Of a DNA stretch of 37,083 nt, positions 23,460-32,219 are shown in pieces. The DNA lies in NCBI RefSeq assembly GCF_023241715.1, contig NZ_JALQCW010000063.1:1-37083 (forward strand). Direction: 5' to 3'. A model generated the notes under the pieces. That model saw only the letters and a list, made by a program, of their open reading frames with translations. It made no database searches and was not told the origin of the DNA. Numbering within the stretch: position 1 is the stretch's first letter; every line of letters starts with the position of its first letter. The DNA is from Pseudomonas morbosilactucae (GTDB taxonomy: Bacteria; Pseudomonadota; Gammaproteobacteria; Pseudomonadales; Pseudomonadaceae). The translations under genes and the position numbers were made by a program.

Positions 23460-24234
23460 TTACGATACTGAGGAATCGTCGCCGACGATCGACCCCCGAA
23501 TTTTACCGTCAACAAAGAAATGGACTGCCAAACCAAAAGCACCTAGTACACGCTCGCCTTCACCTGTTGCCCAACCTCTGCCTTTAATAACCTTTAGCTC
23601 TTCTTTGAGTAACTTACGAGAAATGATTGTGGCGTCCGTATGAGCGAGAAACGCTCGTGCATAGAAACTCTGAAAACTTGCGTCCGATATCTCCGAATGT
23701 GAGTGGATAGATCACGCCAAGCTCAGGCCTGAACGTTAGAGTCGCATTTGCTTCGCTATAGGCGGTGATGAAATAGCCCCTACTACGCGGGCAGTAGACA
23801 GAAACAAGTGCTGTGCACATTGAGGCATCAGCAAGCTGACTAAGCGATTCTCCACTGCGTCCGAGGAGCACACTCGAATCACTGAGGGTTTTTCATCAGG
23901 ACGTCGACTCTCGGCCCAAAGCTGTACTTACCGACACCGACCTCACTCGCCAGGCCGACTTCAACTAAAGACACCAGAATTCGATTAACGGTACTTCGGC
24001 TCTCGGAAAGCTCTGCTGCAAGCTCTCGAACGCCTCAAGGCTCCCCGCTAGCTCTCCTGACAAGGGCGTCCACTACCCGGATCAACCTGCTCGTGACAAA
24101 ATTCAATACTTCTGGCCGGTTATTGGCCGACGGATATTCTTCCCGTAGCCAGGTGAAACGACAGGACGGAGTGACCGTTTTACATCCGCTGCAAGCGCTG
24201 CTCGCTACTGCTAGGCAACGTACCAAGCTTCCAT
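23460..24234 (-). pseudogene. IclR-family regulator, multiply frameshifted
   Basis: Conserved pieces of one IclR protein appear in order on the minus strand but in changing frames. They are VTSRLIRVVDALVRRASGEP (ending near 24035), then VRELAAELSESRSTVNRILV and VGVGKYSFGPRVDVLMKNPQ ending at a TGA near 23888. ITAYSEANATLTFRPELGVI and TFGDIGRKFSEFL follow to about 23650, and RGWATGEGERVLGAFGLAV with FFVDGKIRGSIVGDD to the stop at 23460. At least three frame changes are needed to join them, so the gene is dead unless the sequence is faulty. It sits directly downstream of an intact IclR gene in the same orientation. Confidence 0.8.
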
Positions 24235-24281
24235 CGCGTCAGAATCAACAAAGCTAACTCTCAGAACTCCTGGCTTGAGCG

Positions 24282-25055
24282 TTAGCCGTCTATACCGATT
24301 TCTTTGAGCAATCCGGCCTTGCAAATCAATAGCTCCTCAATGTACTCATCGCGATTCTTTTCGAAACGCAATGTAGGAATGGGCATTGAGATCGCGAAAC
24401 GGCCTAACACCGTATCCAGAGCGACAGCCGTTGTAGTGATGCCCTCGATGAGTTCACCATGATCGCTTGAAACCCCGGCTTTGCGAATATCGTCCAGCTG
24501 ATTCAACAGAGTCTGGGATACCGTCGTCTTCTGCTTGGTAGCGCTTTCAGTTGCAAACAATGCCTTCACATCCTCATCTTGGTCTAAAGCCAGAAGAGCC
24601 CGTCCAGCAGACGTTCCATAGAGCGGCGCATCCAGTTGGCCAAGACGTGGTATGACCTGCAACTCGCGATCAGCAACCACACGATCCTCAACGATCAGTT
24701 GGATGCCGGCAGGTCTCGAAAAGACAACCGTCTCTTGAACCCTCTCGCTCAGCTTATGCAGCCAAGGGCGAACGACAGTCATACGGTCGACATGTGCATT
24801 CGCGACAAGCCTCAACAAACCCGCGCCAAGACTGATTCCGCCAGCGCCTTGAATCCTAATCATTCCCTGCTCTTCGAGCGCTCCTACGATGCGTTGCACC
24901 GTTGAGCGAGGCAAATCTACAGCTTGGGCTATTTCGCCCAAACTCATACCGCCAACGCTTCTTCCCAATACATTCAGAATTTTTGCCGCGCGAGCAATCA
25001 CCTGGATGCCCCCGCCACGCTCATCGTTACCCCCTGCTTGAACCCGCTCGTCCAT
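24282..25055 (-). CDS. IclR-family transcriptional regulator
   Basis: This is a 257-residue regulator. The ATG at 25055 (MDERVQAGGNDERGGGIQVI) follows a strong GGAGGT, so the longer open frame is not used. The N-terminal winged helix (AKILNVLGRS, MSLGEIAQAVDLPRSTVQRI, VGALEEQGMIRIQ) is followed by the effector-binding domain (ETVVFSRPAGIQLIVEDRVV, YGTSAGRALLALDQDE, GITTTAVALDTVLGRFAISM). It is divergent from the aaeXAB-like operon, and two copies of ATTGCGATACA lie between the starts. Control of the efflux operon and of itself in response to an aromatic acid is the likely role. Confidence 0.87.
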   Translation of the reverse strand: MDERVQAGGNDERGGGIQVIARAAKILNVLGRSVGGMSLGEIAQAVDLPRSTVQRIVGALEEQGMIRIQGAGGISLGAGLLRLVANAHVDRMTVVRPWLHKLSERVQETVVFSRPAGIQLIVEDRVVADRELQVIPRLGQLDAPLYGTSAGRALLALDQDEDVKALFATESATKQKTTVSQTLLNQLDDIRKAGVSSDHGELIEGITTTAVALDTVLGRFAISMPIPTLRFEKNRDEYIEELLICKAGLLKEIGIDG

Positions 25056-25087
25056 CGACACCTCCAATATTTCGGTCACTGTACCAT

Positions 25088-25135
25088 ATTGCGATACAAT
25101 TAAAATTTTCGGCACAGTTACCGCATTGCGATACA
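25088..25135. promoter_or_regulatory. Direct repeats in the IclR / efflux-operon divergent promoter
   Basis: ATTGCGATACA occurs at 25088-25098 and again at 25125-25135, 37 bp apart start to start, in the 100-bp gap between the IclR ATG and the DUF1656 ATG. The first copy extends to a partial palindrome ATTG-CGATA-CAAT. Such paired sites in a divergent promoter fit an IclR operator. Protein binding is inference. Confidence 0.6.
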
Positions 25136-25155
25136 GCCGAATTGTGAGGTAGACG

Positions 25156-25365
25156 ATGTTGCGTGAATTTTCAGTCGCAGGCCTATTGATAAGCCCAATG
25201 GTGATCTGTGTTGGCGCTGCGGCATCTCTGACCATGATCACGCACCTGCTGATTCCAGAATGGGTAATACGGCGATGGATTTGGAAGCGCTCATGGCTGG
25301 GGCTCTCGCTATTCGTCTGCTACATAGCCACTGCCGTCGCCTTTCTCGATGGTGGATGGAAATGA
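25156..25365 (+). CDS. DUF1656 small membrane protein (AaeX-like)
   Basis: This 69-residue protein has two predicted membrane segments (about 9-30 and 45-62) and starts MLREFSVAGLLISPMVICVG behind GAGG. It belongs to the DUF1656/AaeX group, almost always the first gene of an operon with an HlyD-type adaptor and a FUSC-type transporter. Its stop overlaps the adaptor ATG (ATGA at 25362-25365). The role of AaeX is not known; it probably assists the pump. Confidence 0.83.
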   Translation: MLREFSVAGLLISPMVICVGAAASLTMITHLLIPEWVIRRWIWKRSWLGLSLFVCYIATAVAFLDGGWK

Positions 25366-26242
25366 ATTCGACAATCCGGATCTGCGTGACGTTACTGATC
25401 GCCAGCTGCGCCGTGCTGGCAGGGTCGTGGACATGGAACCATTACCGACTCTCACCCTGGACGCGGGATGGGCGAGTCCGGGCCGATGTCGTGGTCGTGG
25501 CACCCGATGTGGCGGGCTGGGTAAGCAAGCTTGAAGTGCGGGACAACCAGACGGTAAAAAAGGCGACTTGCTTTTTGAGATTGATCCCGCACGTTATCGC
25601 TCGCTCTTGAACGAGTCCAAAGCACGGATGGAACACGCAAAGCATGCGTGGGAGCTTGCAGCACTCCTGGAGCGCCGCAGTGTTCCACTGGCCAGCATCA
25701 ACGCCATCAGCGCTGAGGATCTGGATAACGCCCATTCCCAAGTCTTGCTGGCCAAATCCCAATATGAGGTCAACAAGGCGCAGTGGGAAACCGCCAAGAT
25801 CAACTTGTCCCGCACATCCGTAACAGCGCCCGCTGATGGAACTATCACCAACGTCAGACTGCAGGAAGGAAACTACGTGGCCCAGGGCACTCCCGCCCTC
25901 TCACTCATCAAAGACGACTCGTTCTACGTTACCGCTTACCTCGAGGAAACCAAGCTCCTCGACATCCGCGAGGGAGACTTGGCAGATGTCTCATTCATGA
26001 CCGGAGGCCCGCCGATCACCGGCCATGTCCTGAGCATCGCCAAAGGTGTCGCCAACACCAATACACTGGCAGATCCAATGCTGCTGCCTCAAGTGCAACA
26101 GGCGTTCAACTGGGTGCGGCTGGCGCAACGCATACCGGTCGACATAAAACTGGATGCAAACACGGCTAGTACGCGCTTGATTGCTGGGATGAACGCATCA
26201 GTGAGGATTCACGAGCGGGCCGCTGAGATGGGCCACCCATGA
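25362..26242 (+). pseudogene. HlyD/AaeA-like efflux adaptor, frameshifted
   Basis: This is the membrane-fusion subunit of an aromatic-acid efflux pump. The ATG at 25362 overlaps the DUF1656 stop and gives MNSTIRICVTLLIASCAVLA (anchor), then TRDGRVRADVVVVAPDVAGW. At 25556-25561 a run of six A breaks the frame: the expected VKKGDLLFEIDPARY needs one more A and continues in the next frame. The rest is normal: a coiled-coil hairpin (LLNESKARMEHAKHAWELAA), the lipoyl half-motif SVTAPADGTITNVRL, and the C-terminal barrel. Joined length would be about 293. A homopolymer sequencing error is as likely as true inactivation. Confidence 0.85.
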
Positions 26243-27917
26243 GAGCCGCCCTGCTGCACTACCTGACTCCTGATCTGCGCAGCATAGTGTTCGCTTGCAA
26301 GGGGCTGTCTGCCGTTGCGCTCGCTCTAGCGATTTCAATGAGCCTGGATCTGGACAAACCATTCTGGGCAATGGTGGCGTCGATGATGCTGCAAGCTCGC
26401 CCCGAAGCAGGATTGGTCATCGAAAAAGCTGCGTGCCTTGTTCTGGGTTCAACGGTTGGCGCTGCAATAGCCATTCTGATCATGGACAATCTGACGCCTT
26501 ACCCAGTGTTAGCCATCGGTGCACTTGCGCTTTGCGTTGCCGTCACATCTGCGATTGCCTCCACCATCCGGCATGTGAATTTTGTATTCGCAACGGCATT
26601 GGTGGGCGTTACAGCGATCCTGATTGTACTTTTTGCCATGGCCGATCCTGCAAACACCAGCAGCGGATCGATCTTTATGGTGGTACGCGCTCGGTTGAGT
26701 GAGGTTCTGGTCGGAGCAGGTAGCGCCATCTTGGCCAGCGTCCTGCTTTATCCCTTCAAGGTGCAGAAGGTGCTGGAGACGGGTATGAATCGCCTATGGG
26801 ATTTGAGCCTCACCCACGTATCGGCGATTCTTCAGTCTCAATCAAATCCGGCAGCCGTCCATCAGCAGCGCATAGGCATCATCGCCTTGGCCACGTCCAT
26901 AAATGATGACGCCAATGCAGGACGCTATGAACTGGCAAGCAATGTCGATGCAGCCCTACTCACCGCCAGCAACGCCTTCACCATCGTTGCCTGGGGGCAA
27001 ACCATCGAGCGCATATTGAGTGATAACCCAAAGCAGTTACCGGGCATGCTGGCCCGTTTCGTCGATCAACACGCTCATGGCTGTAGCTCGCTGGAGACAG
27101 AGAGCCTGGATAACGTATCCGAGGCACTTTCAGCGATGCGTGGGGCCTGCGATTCAATCGCGAGAGGATCGCACCGGACGCAACGCTTTCCACGGTTCAA
27201 TCGACATCGTGACTGGCTCGTCGGACTGAGATCGGCGCTACGAAGCTCACTTGTTTTCCTGAGCACTATCGGAATATGGATCATGTCGGGCGAACACGCC
27301 GCACTCATCATGATGATCGTGCTACCTGTTCTACTCTCCCAAATATTCTCATCACACCCGGCTCCACGCGTGGCTACTGCAAAGTTACTGGGTGGCGCGT
27401 TGATCGCCATCCCCGTCGCCATCTTGTTTGTGCTCAGCTTGCTCGCGCAGGGTTCGGCCGATTTCGAAATGTTGATCCTATGCTTTCTGCCCCTCTTTTT
27501 CTGGGACTGATAAGTATGACGTCGCCGACACTCGCACCCTACGGTCTCGGTTTGTGCCTCACTTTGGCGGTGCTCGTCCAGCCGAGTAACTACATGACAT
27601 TCGCAATCGATCAGTGCCTGTCCACGGGACTGGGAATCGCTGCAGGACTCGGCTTGCTATATGTGGGATTTGATCTGTTAGGCCCGCCCAAACACCTATG
27701 GTTGCAGCGACGGATGATCGGTGCACTTAAGTTAGATCTGCAAACAATGCAAAAAAAACGGCTGTCAGCTGATTGGCTCAATCAACGTACGGCGGAGCGT
27801 TTGTCCTATCTCGCTGCCTATGAGCCGCAAACACCGGCCGGTAGGGCACTGACGCAGCGAGGGCTCAATGTGTTCGAGTCTGGCCACCGAATGAAGCCCA
27901 CATCAGATGAGCAGTGA
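26239..27917 (+). pseudogene. FUSC/AaeB-like aromatic acid exporter, frameshifted
   Basis: This is the inner-membrane transporter of the AaeB family (fusaric-acid-resistance-like). The start MRAALLHYLTPDLRSIVFAC overlaps the adaptor stop by four bases. Two membrane blocks flank a cytoplasmic region, with MSLDLDKPFWAMVASMMLQA typical of the family. Near 27495-27501, in CTCTTTTTCTGGG, the frame ends at FFWD*. One added base restores FFLGLISMTSPTLAPYGLGL and the second membrane block, continuing to 27917. The total of about 560 residues is shorter than the 650-700 usual for AaeB, so the C-terminus may also be shortened. The same caution about homopolymer error applies. Confidence 0.83.
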
Positions 27918-27970
27918 AAAGCTTCGAATTTGCCTCCATTCCTTAACAGCGAACTCAAAGGTCCCCCGAA

Positions 27971-28300
27971 ATGCACAACCATCAAGCTGACGCAAACTAC
28001 ATGCGCGACCTGCAAGACGCCGCCCCCGAGATGGTCGCGGCTTTTTTCAATTTTGATAAAGCTGTATTCGATAAAGATGTCGGTAGCCTTAACCTAGCCA
28101 CGCGGGAACTGATCGCCGTGGGAGTAGCGGTCACTACACAGTGTTCCTACTGCATTGCCGACCATGCCAAGCGAGCTGTCAACGCGGGTGCGTCGAAGCA
28201 AGATGTGGCTGAAGCGATCATGGTGGCGACGGCTCTTCGTGCCGGTGGAGGTATTACCCATGGCTGGCAAGCGATGAAGAGCATTGCTGAAACAAAGTAA
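27971..28300 (+). CDS. Carboxymuconolactone decarboxylase (CMD/AhpD-like) family protein
   Basis: This 109-residue protein has the AhpD-like core LATRELIAVGVAVTTQCSYC followed by IADHAKRAVNAGASKQDVAE. The CSYC-xx-DH motif is the redox CxxC plus histidine of AhpD-type peroxidase partners, which true CMD enzymes often lack, so a thiol peroxidase or reductase role is more likely than ring-lactone decarboxylation. It starts 53 bp after the efflux operon, in the same direction, with AAAGG upstream, and may be co-transcribed. It converges on the SDR gene. Confidence 0.85.
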   Translation: MHNHQADANYMRDLQDAAPEMVAAFFNFDKAVFDKDVGSLNLATRELIAVGVAVTTQCSYCIADHAKRAVNAGASKQDVAEAIMVATALRAGGGITHGWQAMKSIAETK

Positions 28301-28343
28301 GGGGTACAGCTATGCTTGGCCACGTGAAGCTACGATTCGGGCC

Positions 28344-28362
28344 AAGCTGCTGTTTACAGCTT
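28344..28362. terminator. Hairpin between convergent CMD and SDR genes
   Basis: A perfect 6-bp inverted repeat AAGCTG / CAGCTT with a 7-base loop lies in the 133-bp gap between the convergent stops at 28300 and 28434. The low G+C stem and lack of a long T run make it a weak candidate. Confidence 0.35.
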
Positions 28363-28433
28363 TAAGAGTCGACGAGCCGCTCCATGTAGCTCGAGGATAT
28401 GCTCATTCCAGTTGATCCATTTCTTCATTCCAA

Positions 28434-29207
28434 TTATTGACGTCCTGCAGTTACGCCACCATCGACAGGCAATACAGTCCCGGTAATCCAAGACGCCTCA
28501 TCTGAAGCAAGGAACAAAATAGCCTGGGCAACATCTGCTGGCTGACCATTACGCCCGAGCGGATGAAAAGCGTTAAAGGTCGGCAGTACCTCTGCAACCT
28601 GAGCTGCATCCATAAACGTTCCGTAAACCGGCGTCTCGACCACCGCAGGTGCAACGGTGTTAATGCGTATGTTGGAACCAGCGAGTTCTAGTGCAAGATT
28701 GCGTGTCAGCGCATGCACGCCGGCGTTTGCTGCGGAGTAAGCTGCGGACGGGGTGGCACCGACGGCTTGGATTGCCCAAAGGGAGCCTGTTTGCACGATT
28801 ACCCCTCCTCCACGTTTCTGCATGGCTTTAGCCGAAGCCTGAGCCATGAAGAATTTGCCTTTCAAAATGATATCTAGGAAGGAGTCATACTCCTCCGGAC
28901 TCACCTCAAGAAATGGTTTGGGATTGAAGATGCCTGCGTTGTTGATGAGGATATCTACCCCACCAAAGTTGTTGACTGCGGCATCAACCAGGGCTTGTGC
29001 TGTGGCTGGCTGTGCGATGTCCCCTGCGTAAGCGCGTACCATTTTGCCTGACGCATCGATTTCCAATGCGGCTTGAGCAAGCTTGTCAGCATCTCGACCA
29101 CCGATCACGACGAGAGCGCCCGCTTGGACAAGACGTTTCGCGACTTCTTTACCGATACCCGAACTGCCTCCAGTAATGATGACTACCTTGTTAGAAAAAC
29201 TTTGCAT
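28434..29207 (-). CDS. SDR-family oxidoreductase with altered catalytic residues
   Basis: This is a classical short-chain dehydrogenase fold of 257 residues, starting MQSFSNKVVIITGGSSGIGK behind GGAG. The cofactor motif GGSSGIG (13-19), the NNAG motif (89-92), catalytic Ser142 (QTGSLWA) and Tyr157 are present, and the C-terminus ITGTVLPVDGGVTAGRQ is typical. However, the residue four after Tyr157 is Asn161 (YSAANAG) where the family has Lys, and the tetrad Asn in the xNLKG motif is Ile114 (IILKG). Substrate is unknown. Loss of the Lys would be expected to impair dehydrogenase activity. It is divergent from a LysR regulator, which probably controls it. Confidence 0.87.
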   Translation of the reverse strand: MQSFSNKVVIITGGSSGIGKEVAKRLVQAGALVVIGGRDADKLAQAALEIDASGKMVRAYAGDIAQPATAQALVDAAVNNFGGVDILINNAGIFNPKPFLEVSPEEYDSFLDIILKGKFFMAQASAKAMQKRGGGVIVQTGSLWAIQAVGATPSAAYSAANAGVHALTRNLALELAGSNIRINTVAPAVVETPVYGTFMDAAQVAEVLPTFNAFHPLGRNGQPADVAQAILFLASDEASWITGTVLPVDGGVTAGRQ

Positions 29208-29347
29208 GTTTTAATCTCCGGGGTGGGATTTCGGATGATGGCCGGCGTATGGTGTTAAGTCCGCCGATACGCAGCTTCGATTACTGGCTTGGCATACATC
29301 CTGAAGAAAAGCGCCCTATCTGACGACCCATAAATTTTTGCTGATGA

Positions 29348-29362
29348 GATAGAAAAACTATC
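29348..29362. promoter_or_regulatory. Perfect palindrome at the LysR start
   Basis: GATAGAAAAACTATC is a perfect 5-bp inverted repeat with a 5-base A spacer, ending one base before the LysR ATG at 29364. A related sequence, GATAAAGTTTTTCTATC (30645-30661), lies just upstream of the EamA transporter. This suggests an autoregulatory site for the LysR protein that also controls the transporter. Binding is inferred. Confidence 0.55.
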
Positions 29363-29363
29363 A

Positions 29364-30296
29364 ATGACGACTCCCGCCTACCTGAATGCATTGCGAGCTT
29401 TCGAAGCAGCGGCGCGACACCAGAGCTTTTCAGCAGCCGCTGCGGAGCTGAACGTCACGCCCGCCGCCGTAGGGCAGCAAGTTCGAAACCTGGAATCATG
29501 GTTGGGCATTGCCTTATTCATGCGTGCAAGCAGCGGGACTGCTCGCCTGATGCTGACTGACGTAGCACGAACGGCCCTCCCTGATATCCGAGAAGGGTTT
29601 GATCGCTTGTCTATCGGATTGAGTCGCCTGAAAGACTCAAGCGTGCATGCGGGGCTCACGGTGACGGTAAGTCCAGCCTTCGCATCAAAATGGTTACTGC
29701 CACGAATTGAGCGGTTTCAACAGAAATATCCGGGGCTAGACGTTCTATTGGATACGAACGCTCGATCCGTGGACTTCCAGATTGAGCGTATCGATGTAGG
29801 TGTGAGGTACGGCGCGGGAAAATGGCCAGGGCTTACAGCTGTGCATCTGATGGATGAAGTTATGTTCCCTGTGTGTGCCCCGGACTTCGCCCGCCTGAAG
29901 AAGGGAAGACTTACGCCAAAGGCATTGGAACGCTGTACGCTAATTCACGACCTATCAATGGCCAACGACCGCGACTACCCCACATGGCGTATGTGGCTGG
30001 ACGCTTCTGGGTTCACGAAGGTCAATTCAGACCATGGATTGCGGATCAACAACTCAGCTTCGGTTCTACAGGCCGCGATAGATGGGCAAGGCTTGGCGCT
30101 CGCCCGAAGCGTCATGGTCAAGGACGATTTGGCAGCGGGTCGTCTGATACGACCGTTCGCCGACAAAGGCGTGGACTGCCCTCTGACCCAGGCTTATTAC
30201 ATCGTTTACCGCCCCGAGTGCAGTGAACTGCATAAAGTGGAATCCTTTCGAAACTGGCTGCTCGCGGAGGCTGACCAACCAGTATCTCAGTCCTAA
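29364..30296 (+). CDS. LysR-family regulator (GcvA-like)
   Basis: This is a 310-residue LysR regulator. The helix-turn-helix covers residues 5-60 (ALRAFEAAARHQSFSAAAAE, LNVTPAAVGQQVRNLESWLG) in the manner of the GcvA subgroup. The effector domain follows (VTVSPAFASKWLLPRIERFQ, RIDVGVRYGAGKWPGLTAVH, AAIDGQGLALARSVMVKDDL). It is divergent from the SDR gene, 156 bp apart, with a palindrome overlapping its translation start. It probably regulates the SDR and the downstream EamA transporter. The inducer is unknown. Confidence 0.87.
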   Translation: MTTPAYLNALRAFEAAARHQSFSAAAAELNVTPAAVGQQVRNLESWLGIALFMRASSGTARLMLTDVARTALPDIREGFDRLSIGLSRLKDSSVHAGLTVTVSPAFASKWLLPRIERFQQKYPGLDVLLDTNARSVDFQIERIDVGVRYGAGKWPGLTAVHLMDEVMFPVCAPDFARLKKGRLTPKALERCTLIHDLSMANDRDYPTWRMWLDASGFTKVNSDHGLRINNSASVLQAAIDGQGLALARSVMVKDDLAAGRLIRPFADKGVDCPLTQAYYIVYRPECSELHKVESFRNWLLAEADQPVSQS

Positions 30297-30677
30297 CCCT
30301 TATTTCAGCACTCCCCCTTTAGCCCACACAACCTGGACTCCCGGGCCTGCAATAGGCAAGCCCGCTATGTGGCATGCCTTAAGATTTTCAATCGAATCTC
30401 ACTACCTGCCCCCCCAAAAACTCGACCATCTCCGCTCGGTTCAAAAAACTGACTTCAACACGAGAAAAAAATTCCTAAAACCGCATCCAGATGAATAGCG
30501 GCGTGGAAACACGCCGCGTAGCTGAAGCGCTGCCCACAAATCCTATCGACGTAGAAAAACTTTGTTGTGAGTAACCCAGAATCTGGAAGAGTATGGATCT
30601 ATACCAATAATTAATGCTTCATCTTAGTAATTTTGCTTGTAACCGATAAAGTTTTTCTATCCTCCAGGCTCTAGGCA
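30297..30677. other. Intergenic region with repeated LysR-type motif
   Basis: These 381 bp lack a convincing gene. The 12-mer TAGAAAAACTTT occurs at 30552-30563, and its reverse complement AAAGTTTTTCTA is at 30649-30660, inside GATAAAGTTTTTCTATC. These sit upstream of the EamA transporter and resemble the palindrome at the LysR start. The left part is a C-rich stretch (CCTGCCCCCCCA near 30406-30417) of no evident meaning. Confidence 0.5.
30645..30661. promoter_or_regulatory. LysR-like palindromic site upstream of the EamA transporter
   Basis: GATAAAGTTTTTCTATC has GATA/TATC ends and an A/T core. It shares GTTTTTCTATC with the reverse complement of the palindrome at 29348-29362. It lies 16 bp before the transporter ATG. 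A common regulator, the LysR protein at 29364, is the simplest explanation. Confidence 0.5.
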
Positions 30678-31568
30678 ATGACAATAACTACGATCATGAA
30701 TAGAGACCTCATAAGCCGCCCACGCTGGATAATCCAATTGATCCTATGCCTGGTGGCATTCGCGGCAAACTCAATCTTTTGTCGGCAGGCGTTGATGAAG
30801 GATCAAATCGATCCCGAGTCTTTTACGGCGATTCGGTTACTCAGCGGCGGTTTGTTTCTACTGCTGCTGATCAGACTTCGCAACCCTCAAACCACTATCC
30901 GTGGAAGCTGGAAAGGAGGTTTTTCACTCTTCCTGTACGCCTATCTATTCTCTATCGCTTACGTTCAGCTAGGCGCAGGAATGGGGGCCCTGATTTTGTT
31001 CGGTGCGGTACAGGTCACCATGTTCATTTTTTCATGGGCGCAAGGTGAACGTTTTCAGAAGAAAGTGGTGATCGGCATGCTAGTGGCATCCTGCGGGTTA
31101 CTTGTGTTGTTGTTGCCCAGCGCCAGTTCTCCCCCGCTGGGTAGCGCATTGCTGATGACAATTTCAGGAGTAGCTTGGGGAGCCTATTCGCTGCTCGGAA
31201 AGTCAGCTGTGAATCCGTTGGCGGAAACCACCGGTAATTTTTCGAGGTCTCTCCCCTTTTTACTTTTACTGTCTCCAGCAACCGTTTTCGGAAGTGGCCT
31301 CAATATGAGCCTTCCTGGAGTGATGTTTGCAGTTGCATCTGGCGTGCTTGCATCAGGTTGCGGCTATGCGCTGTGGTACAGCACTGTTAAGTACATCAGC
31401 TCTCAGCAAGCCGCCACTCTTCAATTAAGCGTTCCGATTCTTGCTTCGTTGGCGGGCGTACTGATTCTGAGCGAGCCGATATCGCTGCACCTATTGATGA
31501 CATCAGGGGTCGTACTGGGCGGTGTCGCGCTGGCATTGTTGCCGAGCTCTTCGGCAGCAGGTCGTTAA
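30678..31568 (+). CDS. EamA/DMT-family transporter
   Basis: This is a 10-helix drug/metabolite transporter of 296 residues with two EamA repeats. Typical features are FAANSIFCRQALMK and FTAIRLLSGGLFLLLLIRLR in repeat one, GVAWGAYSLLGKSAVNPLAE between the repeats, and LQLSVPILASLAGVLILSEP with VVLGGVALALLPSS in repeat two. The start is either the ATG at 30678 or the one at 30696 (MNRDLISRP); neither has a strong ribosome binding site. A LysR-like site lies just upstream. The substrate cannot be predicted. Confidence 0.83.
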   Translation: MTITTIMNRDLISRPRWIIQLILCLVAFAANSIFCRQALMKDQIDPESFTAIRLLSGGLFLLLLIRLRNPQTTIRGSWKGGFSLFLYAYLFSIAYVQLGAGMGALILFGAVQVTMFIFSWAQGERFQKKVVIGMLVASCGLLVLLLPSASSPPLGSALLMTISGVAWGAYSLLGKSAVNPLAETTGNFSRSLPFLLLLSPATVFGSGLNMSLPGVMFAVASGVLASGCGYALWYSTVKYISSQQAATLQLSVPILASLAGVLILSEPISLHLLMTSGVVLGGVALALLPSSSAAGR

Positions 31569-31651
31569 TCGCAAGGTGAACGTCTCTTGGATCCGCCCAG
31601 CTTGGACAACTGCCGAACGAATTTCTAGACAATTAACAGCGGTTTTGCGCT

Positions 31652-32219
31652 TTTATAGGATATGAAAACGACTAATCTCGACCGTATCGACTCAAGCCGA
31701 TAGAGAATAAAAATCATGTCCAACAGATCAGGTTATCATTCGTGAAGTGACCCTCAATCCTATACCCCACATGGACGCAAACTTGATCGATGGCTGGATA
31801 AAGCCTGCTGGACAGCGCAGCGAAAACGAGCAGGTCTGCTTGGAACGATCCAACGAACTGACCAACGAACTCATGGCCGCCGATGTGCTAGTTATAGCCT
31901 CACCGATGTATAAATTCACTAACCCCAGCACGCTTAAAACTTGGCTAGACCATGTGATCAGGACTGGCGTGACGTTCAAATACACCCCCGCACGCCCTCA
32001 AGGCTATTAATCGACAAGCGCGCCGTCGTCCTAACTGCCCGAGGCGGAGTTCATGCTGATGACAGTTCGGATCACCAAGAGCCCTACCTACGTCAGATCC
32101 TGTTGTTTATTGGCATACACGACATCACCTTTATCCACGCCGAAGGGGTCAACCTCGGCAGTATTTTTCGTGAAAAAGGTATCAGGCACGCCACCACATT
32201 GCTGGCACGAACTGTTTGA
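31652..32219 (+). pseudogene. FMN-dependent NADH-azoreductase remnant (AzoR-like)
   Basis: The gene is readable in pieces. An ATG at 31652 gives a short peptide containing RIDSS, reminiscent of the HIDSS start of azoreductases, and stops. A second frame gives NPIPHMDANLIDGWIKPAGQ and LMAADVLVIASPMYKFTNPS, then TLKTWLDHVIRTGVTFKYT. After a frame change near 31995 comes DKRAVVLTARGGVHADDSSD and YLRQILLFIGIHDITFIHAE to the stop at 32219. These are the core AzoR motifs, with the flavin-binding N-terminus degraded. At least two frameshifts make it non-functional as written. Confidence 0.75.

Noticed and set aside
27971..28300. True 4-carboxymuconolactone decarboxylase (PcaC)
   Set aside because: The CSYC-xx-DH motif is the AhpD-like redox signature, and no protocatechuate-pathway gene is nearby.
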